Positions 21,141-31,974 of a stretch of DNA of 64,000 nucleotides are shown here, piece after piece; the stretch's first letter is position 1, and every line of letters starts with the position of its first letter. The notes beneath the pieces are model-generated. The model saw only the letters and a list, made by a program, of their open reading frames with translations. It searched no databases and was not told where the DNA came from. The stretch is taken from positions 558,001-622,000 of the forward strand of contig NZ_CP091056.1 in assembly GCF_021535045.1 (NCBI RefSeq), in the 5' to 3' direction. The DNA is from Ornithinimicrobium sp. INDO-MA30-4. Lineage in GTDB: Bacteria > Actinomycetota > Actinomycetes > Actinomycetales > Dermatophilaceae. The translations under genes and the position numbers were made by a program.

Positions 21141-21587
21141 GTGACCAAGAACGTACTCGTGCTCAGTGGCCCAAATCTCGCGGCCCTTGGCTCCCGCGAA
21201 CCGGAAATCTATGGCTCCGTGACGCTCGCCGACATGATGGGCCAGCTATCCCTGGTCGCGGCCGATTTGGGGCTGTCCGTGGATGCTCGGCAGACCAACG
21301 ACGAAAGTGAGTTGGTGGGGTGGCTGCACGAGGCTGCGAATGCGGGTCTTGACGTCGTCCTCAACCCAGCCGCCTTCACGCACTATTCGTATGCGGTGCG
21401 TGACGCGTGCGCTCACCTGGTAGGGATGGGGTCGTCCTTGATCGAAGTCCACCTGTCCAACCCCGCGGCCCGCGAGACCTTCCGGCATACCTCAGTCGTT
21501 TCGGGGGTAGCGACCGGCACGATTGCGGGATTCGGCGCTCGGTCCTACGAGCTGGCATTGCAAGCACTGGTGTCCCGCGAGCCATAA
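21141..21587 (+). CDS. aroQ: type II 3-dehydroquinate dehydratase
   Basis: Complete, 148 residues. Dodecameric-type dehydroquinase converting 3-dehydroquinate to 3-dehydroshikimate. The lid region reads [20 protein letters not shown] with the catalytic Arg and Tyr; most members have NLNLLG or NLGRLG where this has [22 protein letters not shown] and [18 protein letters not shown] (catalytic His) follow. GTG 21141 is 9 bases after the aroB stop, with a GGTGACGA spacer that gives a weak ribosome site. Confident assignment. The Ala pair in the first loop is unusual but not at a catalytic position. Confidence 0.93.
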   Translation: MTKNVLVLSGPNLAALGSREPEIYGSVTLADMMGQLSLVAADLGLSVDARQTNDESELVGWLHEAANAGLDVVLNPAAFTHYSYAVRDACAHLVGMGSSLIEVHLSNPAARETFRHTSVVSGVATGTIAGFGARSYELALQALVSREP

Positions 21588-21612
21588 GTCGGGCCTGTCG
21601 GTCTTCACCCGC

Positions 21613-21618
21613 TAGACT
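21613..21618 (+). promoter_or_regulatory. putative -10 box (TAGACT) upstream of efp
   Basis: TAGACT lies 25 bases after the aroQ stop and about 73 bases before the efp start. It fits TAnnnT and would give efp its own promoter. No -35 was recognised. Confidence 0.3.
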
Positions 21619-21691
21619 AGTCCCCGATCCCAGCGCAGAGCCACGATTTGGCGTGCTCGCTGGCCTTGACAATTTAAACGAAAGAGTGACT

Positions 21692-22252
21692 GTGGCATCC
21701 ACAAACGACTTTAAGAACGGCCTTATCCTGCAGATGGATAACGGACTCTGGCAGGTGCTGGAGTTCCAGCACGTGAAGCCGGGCAAGGGCCCCGCCTTCG
21801 TGCGGACCAAGTTGAAGAACGTGTTGAGCAACAAGATCATCGACAAGACGTTCAACGCTGGCACCAAGGTCGAGACCGCAACGGTCGACCGCTCTGACAT
21901 GCAGTACCTCTACAACGACGGTACTGACTACATCTTCATGGAAGCCAAGACGTTTGAGCAGATCCCGGTTTCGGGCGAGGTCTTGGGCTCCGCTAAGGAC
22001 TTCTTGCTGGAAAACGGTGACGCGATGATCGCCCGTTACGAAGGCAACGTTTTGTACGTCGAATTGCCGGTCACCGTGGTCTTGGAGATCTCGCACACCG
22101 ATCCCGGCTTGCAGGGCGACCGCTCCACCGGTGGCACCAAGCCCGCGACGCTGGAGACTGGCGCCGAGATTCAGGTCCCGCTGTTCCTCGAGACCGGCAC
22201 CAAGGTCAAGGTCGACACGCGTGATGGCTCCTACCTCGGACGGGTGAGCTAA
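21692..22252 (+). CDS. efp: translation elongation factor P
   Basis: Complete, 186 residues. Relieves ribosome stalling at proline runs. GTG 21692 gives [20 protein letters not shown], the family N-terminus; an in-frame GTG at 21686 would add two residues. The domain I tip loop is [15 protein letters not shown], the actinobacterial form with an unmodified Lys flanked by prolines. Domain II carries [17 protein letters not shown]; domain III ends [12 protein letters not shown]. It precedes nusB by five bases, the usual pair. Confidence 0.96.
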   Translation: MASTNDFKNGLILQMDNGLWQVLEFQHVKPGKGPAFVRTKLKNVLSNKIIDKTFNAGTKVETATVDRSDMQYLYNDGTDYIFMEAKTFEQIPVSGEVLGSAKDFLLENGDAMIARYEGNVLYVELPVTVVLEISHTDPGLQGDRSTGGTKPATLETGAEIQVPLFLETGTKVKVDTRDGSYLGRVS

Positions 22253-22257
22253 CTAGC

Positions 22258-22671
22258 GTGGCAGCCAGGACTAAAGCGCGAAAGCGTGCCCTGGAGCTCC
22301 TGTTTGAGGCCGAACAGCGTGACCTCGACGTGCGTGAGTTGCTGGAGGCGCGGATCGCCGCGCCGACCACGCAGCACCCTTTGCCTGAGTACACCGTTGA
22401 GCTCGTTCGCGGGGTTCTTGATCAATGGCAGGTCATCAACGAGGCGCTGTCGACTTACAGCATGGGCTGGTCACTAGACCGGATGCCGTCAGTGGATCGA
22501 GCGGTCTTGCGCGTCGGGACCTGGGAGATCGTCTGGAATGACGACGTGCCGGACGTGGTTGCCATTTCTGAGGCCGTTGAGATGGTCCAGGGCATGTCCA
22601 CGGATGACTCGCCAAAGTTCGTCAATGGGTTGCTGGCGCGGATCGCGGACGTGAAATTTACTTTGGTTTAA
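22258..22671 (+). CDS. nusB: transcription antitermination factor NusB
   Basis: Complete, 137 residues, all helical. NusB with S10 (NusE) binds boxA RNA in rRNA antitermination. The family start ARTKARKRALELLFEAEQRD is clear, followed by YTVELVRGVLDQWQVINEAL, then RMPSVDRAVLRVGTWEIVW and VVAISEAVEMVQGMSTDDSPKFVNGLLARI. GTG 22258 follows the efp stop closely. Downstream the pyr operon begins after an 82-base leader region. Confidence 0.95.
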   Translation: MAARTKARKRALELLFEAEQRDLDVRELLEARIAAPTTQHPLPEYTVELVRGVLDQWQVINEALSTYSMGWSLDRMPSVDRAVLRVGTWEIVWNDDVPDVVAISEAVEMVQGMSTDDSPKFVNGLLARIADVKFTLV

Positions 22672-22689
22672 CGACCATCGCAGGACCAT

Positions 22690-22695
22690 TAGAGT
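22690..22695 (+). promoter_or_regulatory. possible -10 box (TAGAGT) for the pyr operon
   Basis: TAGAGT lies 29 bases upstream of the PyrR-type RNA loop and would start a transcript that includes it. A TTGG-type -35 within the nusB end is poorly spaced. Confidence 0.3.
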
Positions 22696-22718
22696 GAGGG
22701 TCACCACTCATCCTTTAA

Positions 22719-22739
22719 CCACCGTCCAGTGAGGCGGGG
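22719..22739 (+). promoter_or_regulatory. putative PyrR-binding RNA loop overlapping the pyrR ribosome binding site
   Basis: The loop sequence TCCAGTGAGG (22725-22734) fits the PyrR-binding-loop consensus UCCnGnGAGG known from Bacillus. It is closed by CCG/CGG and, past a bulged A at 22721, by CC/GG. The 3' strand runs straight into GGGGAAGGA (22736-22744), the only purine-rich ribosome site before ATG 22754. PyrR bound with UMP would therefore hide the site. Mycobacterial pyr operons are reported to use such translational repression. No terminator or antiterminator is seen, which fits translational and not transcriptional control. Confidence 0.7.
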
Positions 22740-22753
22740 AAGGAACAGGGCAG

Positions 22754-23347
22754 ATGACCGATACCCAATCGCCGGGTGAAGCACCCCCGGCCGGGGCCCC
22801 ATCCATAGAGGGCCGGACCGTCCTCGCCGACCAAGATGTCAGCCGCGCACTGCGCCGGGTTGCCCACGAAATTCTTGAGGGCAACAAGGGCGCCGACGGC
22901 CTCGTGCTGTTGGGGATCCCGACCCGTGGAGTTGCGCTGGCGCACCGCTTGGCTGCGCTAATCAAAGGCGTCGAAGGCACCGACGTGCCGACCGGTTCGC
23001 TCGACATCACGATGTACCGTGATGACCTGCGCAAACAGCCGGTGCGGGCCGTCGAAACGACTGAGTTGCCCGAGGGTGGCATTGACGGCAAGGTCGTCAT
23101 TCTGGTCGATGACGTGCTGTTCTCTGGCCGCACCGTCCGCGCCGCACTGGACTCCCTTGCTGACTACGGTCGCCCGCGCATCGTGCGCTTGGCCGTGTTG
23201 GTTGACCGGGGGCACCGTGAGTTGCCCATCCGGGCCGATTATGTGGGCAAGAATCTGCCGACCGCCAAGTCTGAGCGAGTCGCGGTGCGCCTGGCTGAAG
23301 TGGATGGCCACGAAGAAGTGCGCATCGGCGCCCCGGGGAGGCCGTGA
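22754..23347 (+). CDS. pyrR: pyrimidine operon regulator PyrR
   Basis: Complete, 197 residues. PyrR is an RNA-binding regulator that senses UMP/UTP and has uracil phosphoribosyltransferase ancestry. The PRPP-binding loop is [20 protein letters not shown], and the preceding [18 protein letters not shown] and DITMYRDDL are family marks. The basic dimer surface near [11 protein letters not shown] and [19 protein letters not shown] is conserved. ATG 22754 follows the GGGGAAGGA site with normal spacing. It heads the operon and probably represses it through the loop just upstream. The C-terminus is about 10 residues longer than in Bacillus. Confidence 0.94.
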   Translation: MTDTQSPGEAPPAGAPSIEGRTVLADQDVSRALRRVAHEILEGNKGADGLVLLGIPTRGVALAHRLAALIKGVEGTDVPTGSLDITMYRDDLRKQPVRAVETTELPEGGIDGKVVILVDDVLFSGRTVRAALDSLADYGRPRIVRLAVLVDRGHRELPIRADYVGKNLPTAKSERVAVRLAEVDGHEEVRIGAPGRP

Positions 23348-24277
23348 TGAAGCACTTGCTCTCGATCGCAGACCTGAGCCGGGATGAAATCGGCGAGATC
23401 ATGGACACGGCCATCTCGATGCATGATGTCCAGCGGCGCCAGGTCAAAAAGCTCCCCACCTTGCCGGGCCGCACGATCATCAACTTCTTTTTGAAGACTC
23501 CACCCGCACCCGCAGTTCATTTGAGATTGCTGGCAAGTGGATGTCGGCTGACACCATCAACCTGACCGGCAAGGGCACTTCGGTGTCCAAGGGCGAAAGC
23601 CTGCGCGACACGGTCAAAACAGTTGATGCGATGGGCGTGGACATGATGATCGTCCGGCACTTGGCCTCGGGCGCTCCGGCACAGATCGCCCAGTGGACCA
23701 GCTGCTCCATCGTCAATGCCGGTGACGGTATGCACGAACACCCCTCTCAAGCACTGCTCGACGCCTACACGCTGCGTTCAAAATTGGGCGACCTGGAGGG
23801 CAAGCACATTGCCATCGTCGGCGACCTGACGCACTCTCGCGTGCTTCGGTCGAACCTGTTGTGCCTGCGAGCGCTCGGTGCAAACGTCACCCTGGTGGCA
23901 CCGCCGACCTTGATGCCTAGTGGCATTGGATCCTGGGCAGCAGCGGACTCCTTTGAGGTGTCCTACGACCTCGATGCCGTGCTCCCACACGTTGACGCGG
24001 TGATGATGCTCCGCGTGCAGCGTGAGCGGATGAGCGGTGGCTTCTTCCCGACCGCCCGTGAGTATGCGGTGCGTTACGGCTTGACGGCACGCCGCCTGGC
24101 GCTGTTGCCTAAGCACGCAGTGATCACCCACCCGGGCCCGATGAACCGGGGCCTGGAGATTTCGGCAGATGCCGCCGACGATGCTCAGTCTTTGGTGCTC
24201 GACCAAGTTTCGGCCGGCGTAGCCGTGCGGATGTCGATTCTCTTCCACCTGCTCTCCGGCGAAGGGGCTCAGCATGA
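23347..24277 (+). CDS. pyrB: aspartate carbamoyltransferase catalytic chain (two frameshifts)
   Basis: Joins carbamoyl phosphate and aspartate. Restored length is 310 residues. After repair the carbamoyl-phosphate signature reads [35 protein letters not shown] and [16 protein letters not shown] follow, and [11 protein letters not shown] carries the aspartate site. One T is lost in TTTTT 23488-23492 and one G in GGGG 24264-24267. The second repair ends the protein with SGEGGSA and a TGA that overlaps the pyrC ATG. The start ATG 23347 shares a base with the pyrR stop. No pyrI regulatory chain is present, as expected in this group. Confidence 0.94.
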
Positions 24278-25608
24278 GCCAGCCGATCAACAACTCAGCA
24301 CAGACCATTCTCGTTCGTGGCGCCCGATTGGCGGGCGGCGAGACCAGCGACATCCTGAGCGCTGACGGCGTGATTGTCGCCATGGGCGCCGACGCGGCCG
24401 CGTCTGCAGGCGAACACGCAGAGATTGTTGAGGGTGACGGCCTCATCGCTCTGCCAGGTTTTGTCGATCTGCACACGCACTTGCGTGAGCCGGGGCGCGA
24501 GGACGCCGAAACGATCGCAACTGGCTCGGCGGCTGCGGCCGCAGGGGGTTCACCGCTGTCCTAGCGATGGCCAACACCTCGCCGGTGACCGACACTGCTG
24601 AGGCAGCCGAGCGGATCGCTGAATTGGGCCAGCGTGCAGGCCTCGTTGAGGTCGTGCCGGTGGGTGCTGTCACGGCGGGCCTGGCAGGTGAACAACTGGC
24701 CGAGTTGGGCCTGATGGCAAGCTCGCGGGCCCGCGTTCGGGTCTTCTCCGACGACGGCAAATGCGTGCACGACTCGCGCGTTATGCGCCGCGCTCTTGAA
24801 TACGTCAAGGCCTTCGACGGGGTTATCTCCCAACACGCTCAAGACCCGAATCTGGCTGGCAAATCGTCGTGCTGCCATGAGGGTGAGCTCTCCGGTCGTC
24901 TTGGCCTCCCAGGGTGGCCCAGCATCGCGGAAGAGTCGATCGTCGCTCGCGACGTCATGCTGGCTCGGCACACCGGCTCGAGGGTGCACATCGCGCATGT
25001 GTCGACTGCTGGCAGCGTCGAGGTGCTCCGATGGGCGAAGGCCCAAGGCATCAATGTCACGGCCGAGGTGACGCCTCACCACCTGATGTTGACGACTGAC
25101 TTGCTGGCCGCATACGACCCGGTCTTTAAGGTCAATCCGCCGCTGCGCCCGGCCGAAGACGTTGAAGCCCTGCGCACTGCCCTTGCCGACGGGACTATCG
25201 ACGCAGTGGCAACGGATCACGCCCCTCACGTGCGGCATGACAAGGAGCACGCCTTCATTGATGCGGCCTTTGGCATGCTCGGCCTCGAAACGGCACTACC
25301 GGTCGTGTGCACGGCGATGGTTGAGTCCGGCATGATGGGTTGGGAGCGCGTTGCTGAAGTCATGTCGATCGCTCCTGCTCGCATCGCGAGATCAGAGACG
25401 CAAGGCCGGCCACTGGCGCCCGGAGCCCCTGCCAACCTCACCTTGGTTGATCCCCACCGGGAGCGAGTCATCGATCGCTCCAGTTCTCTTCCTTTCCCGC
25501 AACAACCCGTGGCACGACCGGTCTCTGACCGGAACCGTCGAGCTCACGATGCTGCATGGTCGCATTACTGCCCGACAGGGCAACGTTCTTGGGAGGGCGT
25601 ATGAGTGA
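24274..25608 (+). CDS. pyrC: dihydroorotase (three missing bases)
   Basis: Cyclises carbamoyl aspartate to dihydroorotate. Restored length is 445 residues, class I amidohydrolase. Metal-binding motif [20 protein letters not shown], then [17 protein letters not shown] after repair, [31 protein letters not shown] and VATDHAPH (catalytic Asp). One G is lost in GGGGG 24544-24548. Near the end two bases seem lost (CC 25480-25481 and TTT 25493-25495), restoring [20 protein letters not shown] and the family tail [16 protein letters not shown]. The carbamylated Lys common in type I enzymes is not obvious: the stretch is [16 protein letters not shown], with a Cys pair where other actinobacteria have AQMNEG-like residues. 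Confidence 0.9.
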
Positions 25609-26733
25609 AGTTCCACAGGCAGTTTGGTCCTCGAAGATGGACGGACCTTTACCGGTGACGCCTACGGTGCGCTGGGCGAAACGGTCGGCGAGGCCGTGTT
25701 CTGCACTGGCATGACCGGATACCAAGAGACTTTGACTGACCCGAGTTATCACCGCCAAGTTGTCGTGATGACCGCTCCGCACATCGGCAACACCGGCGTC
25801 AACGAGCAGGACATGGAAAGCCGCAAGATATGGGTGTCGGGCTTTGTGGTGCGTGACCCCGCGATCCGACCCTCTAACTGGCGCTCTCAAGGTGATCTGG
25901 GGGAGGCACTCGATCAGCAAGGTGTCGTGGGCATCTCGGGCGTCGACACTCGCGCATTGACTCGGCATCTGCGCGATCGTGGCTCCATGCGGGTCGGCGT
26001 TTTCTCTGGCGAAGCAGCACAGGGCACGCCGACGGAGCTGCTGAACCGCGTCTTGGAAGCCCCCAAGATGAGCGGTTCGGCGTTGGCTGCTGAGGTTTCG
26101 ACCGAAGCCGCCTACGTGGTGCCGGCCGTGGGCGAAAAGAGGTTCACCGTGGCTGCCCTCGACCTCGGTATCAAGGGGATGACCCCAGCCCTGTTGTCGA
26201 AGCGTGGCGTTGAAGTCCACGTGCTGCCAGCCTCAAGCACCTTTGCTGACCTGACGGCAATGAATCCAGATGGTGTGTTCTTCTCCAACGGGCCTGGTGA
26301 CCCAGCCACCGCCGACGCCGAGGTCGCGTTGCTGCGCGAAGTTCTCGGCAACTCAATTCCGTTCTTTGGGATTTGCTTCGGCAACCAACTGTTGGGCCGG
26401 GCTGTTGGCCTGGAGACCTACAAATTGGCTTTCGGACATCGCGGAATCAACCAGCCAGTGCTCGATCGACTGACGAACAAGGTTGAGGTGACCAGCCACA
26501 ATCACGGCTTCGCGCTGGCCTGGCCCACCGAGTTGTCTGAGTCGATCACTTCTGACTTTGGCGGTGTCTCGGTCAGCCACGTGGCGCTGAACGACAACGT
26601 CGTCGAGGGGCTGAGCTTGGATGACCGGCCAGCCTTCTCCGTCCAGTACCACCCAGAGGCAGCGGCCGGACCCCGCGACGCCGAATACCTCTTTGATCGT
26701 TTCATTGACTTGATGGAGGCCCACAGTGCCTAA
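25601..26733 (+). CDS. carA: carbamoyl-phosphate synthase small subunit (one frameshift)
   Basis: Glutaminase subunit that feeds ammonia to CarB; restored length 377 residues. ATG 25601 overlaps the pyrC end by 8 bases and gives [19 protein letters not shown] once a T is added to TTT 25623-25625. Signatures: [25 protein letters not shown], then the amidotransferase core [35 protein letters not shown] (nucleophile Cys) and [16 protein letters not shown] (catalytic His and Glu). The reading frame is otherwise intact. Its stop overlaps carB. Confidence 0.94.
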
Positions 26734-29700
26734 GCGTGACGATATTCGCAGCGTGCTCGTGATTGGCTCCGGTCCAATCGTGATCGGGCAGGCCGCAGAG
26801 TTTGACTATTCAGGCACCCAGGCCTGCCGCGTGCTGCGCGAAGAAGGCATTCGCGTCATCCTGGTGAACTCCAACCCCGCCACGATCATGACCGACCCAG
26901 GGGTAGCAGACGCGACCTACGTCGAGCCGATCACTCCCGAGATCGTGGAAAAGTATTGCCAAGGAGCGCCCCGACGCCGTGCTGGCGACGCTGGGCGGCC
27001 AGACGGCGCTCAACACCGCAATCGCGTTGGATGAAGCCGGCACGCTCATTAAGTACAACTGCCCACTGATCGGCGCCAACGTTGAGGCGATTCAGTTGGG
27101 GGAGGACCGTCAGGCCTTCAAGGGCGTCGTTGAGCGCTGCGGCGCCGAAGTCGCACGGTCGATGATCTGCCACACGATGGAGGAGACGCTCGCTGCCGCT
27201 GAAGATCTGGGCTACCCCGTTGTGGTGCGTCCCAGCTTCACGATGGGTGGCCTGGGGTCGGGGTTTGCCTACGACGAAGAGTCGTTGCGGCGGATCGCTG
27301 GCGCCGGGTTGCAAGATTCTCCCACCACTGAGGTGTTGCTCGAAGAATCCATCATGGGATGGAAAGAGTTCGAGCTCGAAGTCATGCGTGACCGCGCGGA
27401 CAACGTCGTTGTCGTGTGCTCTATCGAAAACCTGGACCCGATGGGCGTGCACACGGGTGACTCCATTACCGTCGCACCCGCCATGACGCTCACAGATCGT
27501 GAGTATCAGAGCTTGCGTGACATCGGCATCGCCGTCATTCGTGAGGTTGGCGTCGATACCGGTGGCTGCAACATTCAGTTTGCCGTCAACCCCGACGATG
27601 GCCGAATCATCGTGATCGAAATGAACCCGCGCGTCTCCCGCTCTTCGGCCCTAGCGTCCAAGGCGACCGGGTTCCCGATCGCCAAGATCGCAGCCAAGAT
27701 GGCTCTGGGCTACACCTTGGACGAGGTGCCCAACGACATCACCGGGGCAACGCCCGCCAGCTTTGAGCCGACCCTGGACTACGTCGTGGTGAAGGTTCCG
27801 CGGTTTGCGTTCGAGAAGTTCCCCGGCGCCGATGCGACTTTGACGACCACTATGAAGTCGGTCGGTGAGGCCATGTCGATCGGTCGCAACTTCGCTGAGG
27901 CGCTCAACAAGGCATTGCGCTCTACCGAGCAAAAGAACTCAAGCTTTCACTGGCGTCACGACGAGCGTCCCTCGGGGAGGGCATGGTTGCTGCGCTACTC
28001 GAGCAAGCCTCCATCCCTACCGATGGCCGGTTGCTTCTCGTCCAGCAGGCCCTATGGGGAGGTGCGACCGTCGAGCAGGCGTTCGAAGCCACCAAGATCG
28101 ACCCGTGGTTCCTCGATCAAATCGTGGCCATCAATGAGGTCGCGGACGAGGTCCGGTCGGCGTCCCACCATGGACCTGCTCGCATTGAGCCCAAGGTGTT
28201 GGCCAAGGCCAAGCGGATGGGGCTCAGCGACATCCAGATCGCTGAACTGCTGGATATGCGTGAAGACGTGGTTCGTGGGGTACGGCATGCCCTAGGGGTG
28301 CGGCCGATCTACAAGACGGTCGATACCTGCGCAGGCGAATTCGTCGCGCTGACGCCCTACCACTACTCCAGCTATGACCAAGAGACCGAAGTTGCGCCCC
28401 GAGAAAAGCCAGCGGTCATCATCTTGGGCTCTGGCCCGAACCGCATTGGTCAGGGCATCGAGTTCGACTACTCCTGTGTCCATGCCTCCTTGACGCTGCG
28501 CGACGCCGGCTTTGACACCGTGATGGTCAACTGCAACCCCGAGACTGTGTCGACTGACTACGACACCTCGAGCAGGCTCTATTTCGAACCGTTGACTCTG
28601 GAAGATGTCCTGGAGGTAGTGCACGCTGAGCGAGCCGCCGGGCCGGTTGCTGGCGTCATTGTGCAGTTGGGTGGGCAAACCCCACTGGGCTTGGCTGCAG
28701 CACTCAAGGCTGAGGGCGTCCCGGTCGTGGGCACCTCACCGGAGGCAATTCACCTGGCCGAAGATCGCGGTGCTTTTGGCCGGATTCTGTCCGAGACAGG
28801 ATTGACGGCTCCTCGACACGGCCTTGCCTACAGCACCGAAGACGCTGTTGCCGTCGCCAAGGAAATCGGTTTCCCAGTGTTGGTGCGGCCCTCGTACGTC
28901 TTGGGCGGTCGAGGCATGGAGATCGTCTATGACGACGAGTCGCTGGTGGGGTATGTCGGTCGGGCAACCCAAGCCGCCCCCGAGCACCCTGTCTTGGTAG
29001 ACCGGTTCCTCGATGAGGCCGTTGAAATCGACATCGACGCTCTGTTCGACGGGCGCGAGTTGTATGTCGGCGGAATTATGGAGCACATCGAAGAGGCGGG
29101 CATCCACTCTGGCGACTCGGCGTGTGTGCTGCCGCCCGTGACATTGGGGCGCGAAGAGATGCGCCAGGTGCGAGAGGCTACCCACAAACTCGCTGAGGCC
29201 ATTGGCGTTCGCGGGTTGATGAACGTGCAGTTTGCGCTGGCCCAAGATGTTCTCTACGTCCTTGAGGCGAATCCACGCGCCAGCCGCACGGTGCCCTTTG
29301 TTGCTAAAGCGACAGGAGTGCCGATCGCCCGCGCTGCCGCTCGAATCATGATGGGCTCCTCCATCGCAGAACTGCGTGAAGAGGGCATGCTCCCGGCCCA
29401 CACGGACGGTGGAATGCTGCCTGATTCGGCGCCGGTGAGTGTGAAGGAAGCCATCTTGCCCTTCCGCCGCTTCCGCACGCAGACGGGCGAAGCAGTTGAC
29501 TCTATTCTGGGGCCAGAGATGCGTTCGACAGGCGAAGTCATGGGCATCGACCGTGACTACGGCACCGCTTTTGCCAAGAGCCAGTTGCGCGCTGGGACAT
29601 CGCTGCCCACCAGCGGCCGCGTCTTTGTCTCGGTAGCCAACCGGGACAAGCGATCAATGATCTTCCCGGTGAAGCGACTCGTCGACCTTGGGTTTGAGGT

Positions 29701-30067
29701 GTGGGCGACGGCAGGAACGGCCGACGTGCTTCGCCGCAACGGAATTGATGCTCGCGTGGTCCGCAAACACAGCGCTGGTCACGGTGAGGACGGGGAGCGC
29801 ACCATCGTGGAGCTCATCACTTCGGGTGAAATCGACATGGTGATCAACACCCCATCGGGGCGGGATGCCCGCGCAGACGGCTACGCCATCCGAGCCGCGA
29901 CGACCAGTCTGGATCGGCCCATCATCACCACGGTGCAGCAGTTAGGTGCCGCGGTCTTGGGCATCGAGGCCATGATGGCTGGCGACATGCAGGTGGCATC
30001 ACTGCAGGAGCACGCTAGCCGTCTGGACCTGTATTCGGTGGCCGCAGAGGGTGTCGAAGCACCGTGA
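26726..30067 (+). CDS. carB: carbamoyl-phosphate synthase large subunit (three missing bases)
   Basis: Makes carbamoyl phosphate from bicarbonate, ammonia and two ATP; restored length 1114 residues, the normal size. Two ATP-grasp halves are visible. The first begins [22 protein letters not shown] and has [20 protein letters not shown]; the second begins [20 protein letters not shown] and has [20 protein letters not shown]. Allosteric MGS-like domain at the C-terminus: [19 protein letters not shown]. Two bases are missing near 26953-26956 ([19 protein letters not shown]) and one G in GGGG 27974-27977 ([13 protein letters not shown]). GTG 26726 overlaps carA, and the stop overlaps pyrF. Confidence 0.95.
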
Positions 30068-30912
30068 GTGCGGATCGGGTCCCGTTCACCCAAAAGCTGC
30101 TGAACTTGCAGGTGCAGCGGGGCCCGCTCAGCGTCGGGATTGACCCCCACCCCTTCCAGTTGGAGCAGTGGGGGCTGGCGGATACACCGACTGGGGTGCG
30201 CCAGTTCGCTGAGTCAATGGCGAGTGCGGCGATCGCTGCCAACGTGGCGTCGGTGAAACTACAGGCTGCCTTTTTCGAACGGCATGGGTCGGCCGGCGTC
30301 GCGGTCTTAGAGGAGACTCTTGGCACACTGCGCGCCGCCGGGGTCTTGACGATCTTGGATGCCAAGCGGGGCGATATTGGCACGACCATGGAGGCGTACG
30401 CACAGAGTTGTCTCCAACCAGGATCTCCCTTAGAAGCGGATGCCGTGACGGTCAGCCCCTTTCTGGGCTACGGGTCGCTAGCCCCGGCCATCGAATTGGC
30501 GGGGGAGCACCAGCGAGGGGTCTATGTCTTGGCTCTGACGTCTAACCCTGAAGCGGCGTCAATTCAGGACGTTGGCGCACCGAGCATCGCTCAACGGCTG
30601 ATTGAACGGGCCGAACATGACAATAATTCTGTGAATCTTCAGGGTGTTGTTGGTCTCGTCATTGGGGCTACCACCGCGGGCCGACTTGCGCACCTTGAGC
30701 CGCATTTGGCCACGTTTGGGGGATCTATCCTAGCCCCGGGCGTTGGTGCACAAGGTGCCACGCCTAGGTCTTTGGCCTGCACATTTGCTCACTCGCGTAG
30801 CCAATTGGTGGTGCCAATTTCGCGGGCTGTGGCCGAGACGGGACCCGATGTGGCACAACTAGTTTCCCGGATCGGAGAGCTTAACCAAGACCTTGGATTG
30901 GCCTTGCTGTAG
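30064..30912 (+). CDS. pyrF: orotidine 5'-phosphate decarboxylase
   Basis: Complete, 282 residues, class II (long) form. Converts OMP to UMP. The catalytic motif is [18 protein letters not shown] with the Lys and the Asp pair; [15 protein letters not shown] opens the barrel, [21 protein letters not shown] follows, and [15 protein letters not shown] binds phosphate. GTG 30064 overlaps the carB stop (GTGA). It ends the pyr operon; mihF follows after 100 bases. No pyrD is in the window. Confidence 0.94.
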   Translation: MSADRVPFTQKLLNLQVQRGPLSVGIDPHPFQLEQWGLADTPTGVRQFAESMASAAIAANVASVKLQAAFFERHGSAGVAVLEETLGTLRAAGVLTILDAKRGDIGTTMEAYAQSCLQPGSPLEADAVTVSPFLGYGSLAPAIELAGEHQRGVYVLALTSNPEAASIQDVGAPSIAQRLIERAEHDNNSVNLQGVVGLVIGATTAGRLAHLEPHLATFGGSILAPGVGAQGATPRSLACTFAHSRSQLVVPISRAVAETGPDVAQLVSRIGELNQDLGLALL

Positions 30913-30939
30913 TGCATAACACTTCCGAAAGATTTAGCC

Positions 30940-30945
30940 TAGGCT
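30940..30945 (+). promoter_or_regulatory. putative -10 box (TAGGCT) for mihF
   Basis: TAGGCT lies 27 bases after pyrF and 70 bases before the mihF start, so mihF would have a leader of about 64 bases. It is the same hexamer seen ahead of pyrG, pyk and polA. Confidence 0.4.
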
Positions 30946-31003
30946 TGTGTTGTCGTGGCATCCTTGTCAGGCGCTCGGAACCACAGTTGCATGACCAACA
31001 ATC

Positions 31004-31009
31004 GAGGAG
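31004..31009 (+). promoter_or_regulatory. ribosome binding site GAGGAG deciding the mihF start
   Basis: GAGGAG lies directly against ATG 31010 but six bases before GTG 31016. The spacing and the family N-terminus (ALPQLT) both point to GTG 31016 as the real start. Confidence 0.65.
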
Positions 31010-31015
31010 ATGGAA

Positions 31016-31333
31016 GTGGCCCTTCCCCAATTGACGCCAGAGCAGCGAGCAGACGCTCTCGCAAAGGCAGCCGAAGCACGCCGCGAGCGAGCCGAGGTCA
31101 AGAACCGTCTGAAGAACTCCCAGGGCTCTCTCAAGGACGTTGTGACTGAAGGCAAGGTCAACGACGTGATTGGCAAGATGAAGGTATCCGCCTTGCTTGA
31201 GTCCATGCCGGGCGTCGGACGTGTTCGTGCGCGCCAGCTCATGGAAGACTTCGGCATCAGCGAAAGCCGTCGTGTCCGCGGCTTGGGTGCTAACCAGACC
31301 GAAAAGTTGCTCGAGCACTTCAACGCATCCTGA
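31016..31333 (+). CDS. mihF: integration host factor, actinobacterial type
   Basis: Complete, 105 residues. Small nucleoid protein unrelated to HU, first known as the mycobacterial host factor for phage L5 integration. The N-terminal half, [20 protein letters not shown] and [16 protein letters not shown], is a charged helix; the DNA-binding helix-two-turn-helix half is [19 protein letters not shown], followed by [18 protein letters not shown]. Start choice rests on the GAGGAG spacing. The gmk gene follows 20 bases on, the conserved order (mihF-gmk-rpoZ-coaBC-metK). Confidence 0.93.
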   Translation: MALPQLTPEQRADALAKAAEARRERAEVKNRLKNSQGSLKDVVTEGKVNDVIGKMKVSALLESMPGVGRVRARQLMEDFGISESRRVRGLGANQTEKLLEHFNAS

Positions 31334-31353
31334 TCAGGAGCCACACCGTCTCA

Positions 31354-31974
31354 ATGGAGTCTGAAGAATCGTCATCGACAGTCGAGGGTGCTAGGCACCC
31401 TCGACTTGTCGTTTTGGCTGGGCCAACTGCGGTTGGCAAGGGCACGGTTGCCGCGTACGTTCGAGAGCATCACCCTGAGGTGTGGCTTTCAGTCTCGGCA
31501 ACCACCCGTAAGGCTCGCCCCGGTGAGCGAGACGGTGTGCACTACCTCTTCGTATCCGATGAGGAGTTCGAGCAAATGCGCCACGAAGGCAACCTGCTCG
31601 AGTGGGCAGTGGTCCATGGTCGCGCTAAATACGGCACTCCGCGTGGTCCCGTCCAGAACACCTTGGACGCGGGCCGCCCGGCGTTGCTGGAGATTGACTT
31701 GCAAGGTGCACGGCAGGTTCGACAGGCCATGCCCGAAGCGCTCTTTGTCTTTCTCGCACCACCGACCTGGGACGAGTTGGTCCAACGGCTCGTAGGGCGA
31801 GGGACTGAGTCCGAAGCCGAGCGGCATGACCGTTTGGAGTCAGCCAAGGTCGAATTGGCCGCGGCCAGCGAGTTTGATGTGACCATCGTGAATGACGATG
31901 TCGCTCGGGCCGCCCAAGACCTCGTATCATTGCTAGTTGAACCACCCGTATCGAGAAAAGGATTGAAACCGTGA
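31354..31974 (+). CDS. gmk: guanylate kinase
   Basis: Complete, 206 residues. Phosphorylates GMP to GDP. P-loop [22 protein letters not shown]-binding [39 protein letters not shown] and [20 protein letters not shown] are all present. ATG 31354 is the first in-frame start and leaves a 20-residue acidic leader before the P-loop region, as in other actinobacteria. The stop overlaps the GTG start of rpoZ (GTGA). Confidence 0.94.
   Translation: MESEESSSTVEGARHPRLVVLAGPTAVGKGTVAAYVREHHPEVWLSVSATTRKARPGERDGVHYLFVSDEEFEQMRHEGNLLEWAVVHGRAKYGTPRGPVQNTLDAGRPALLEIDLQGARQVRQAMPEALFVFLAPPTWDELVQRLVGRGTESEAERHDRLESAKVELAAASEFDVTIVNDDVARAAQDLVSLLVEPPVSRKGLKP

Noticed and set aside
21407..21691. N-terminal extension of efp upstream into aroQ
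   Set aside because: The frame is open but the residues are not EF-P-like; GTG 21692 gives the conserved ASTNDFKNG start.
23480..23570. pyrB as two separate genes
   Set aside because: Adding one T restores [13 protein letters not shown], the carbamoyl phosphate site, so it is one gene.
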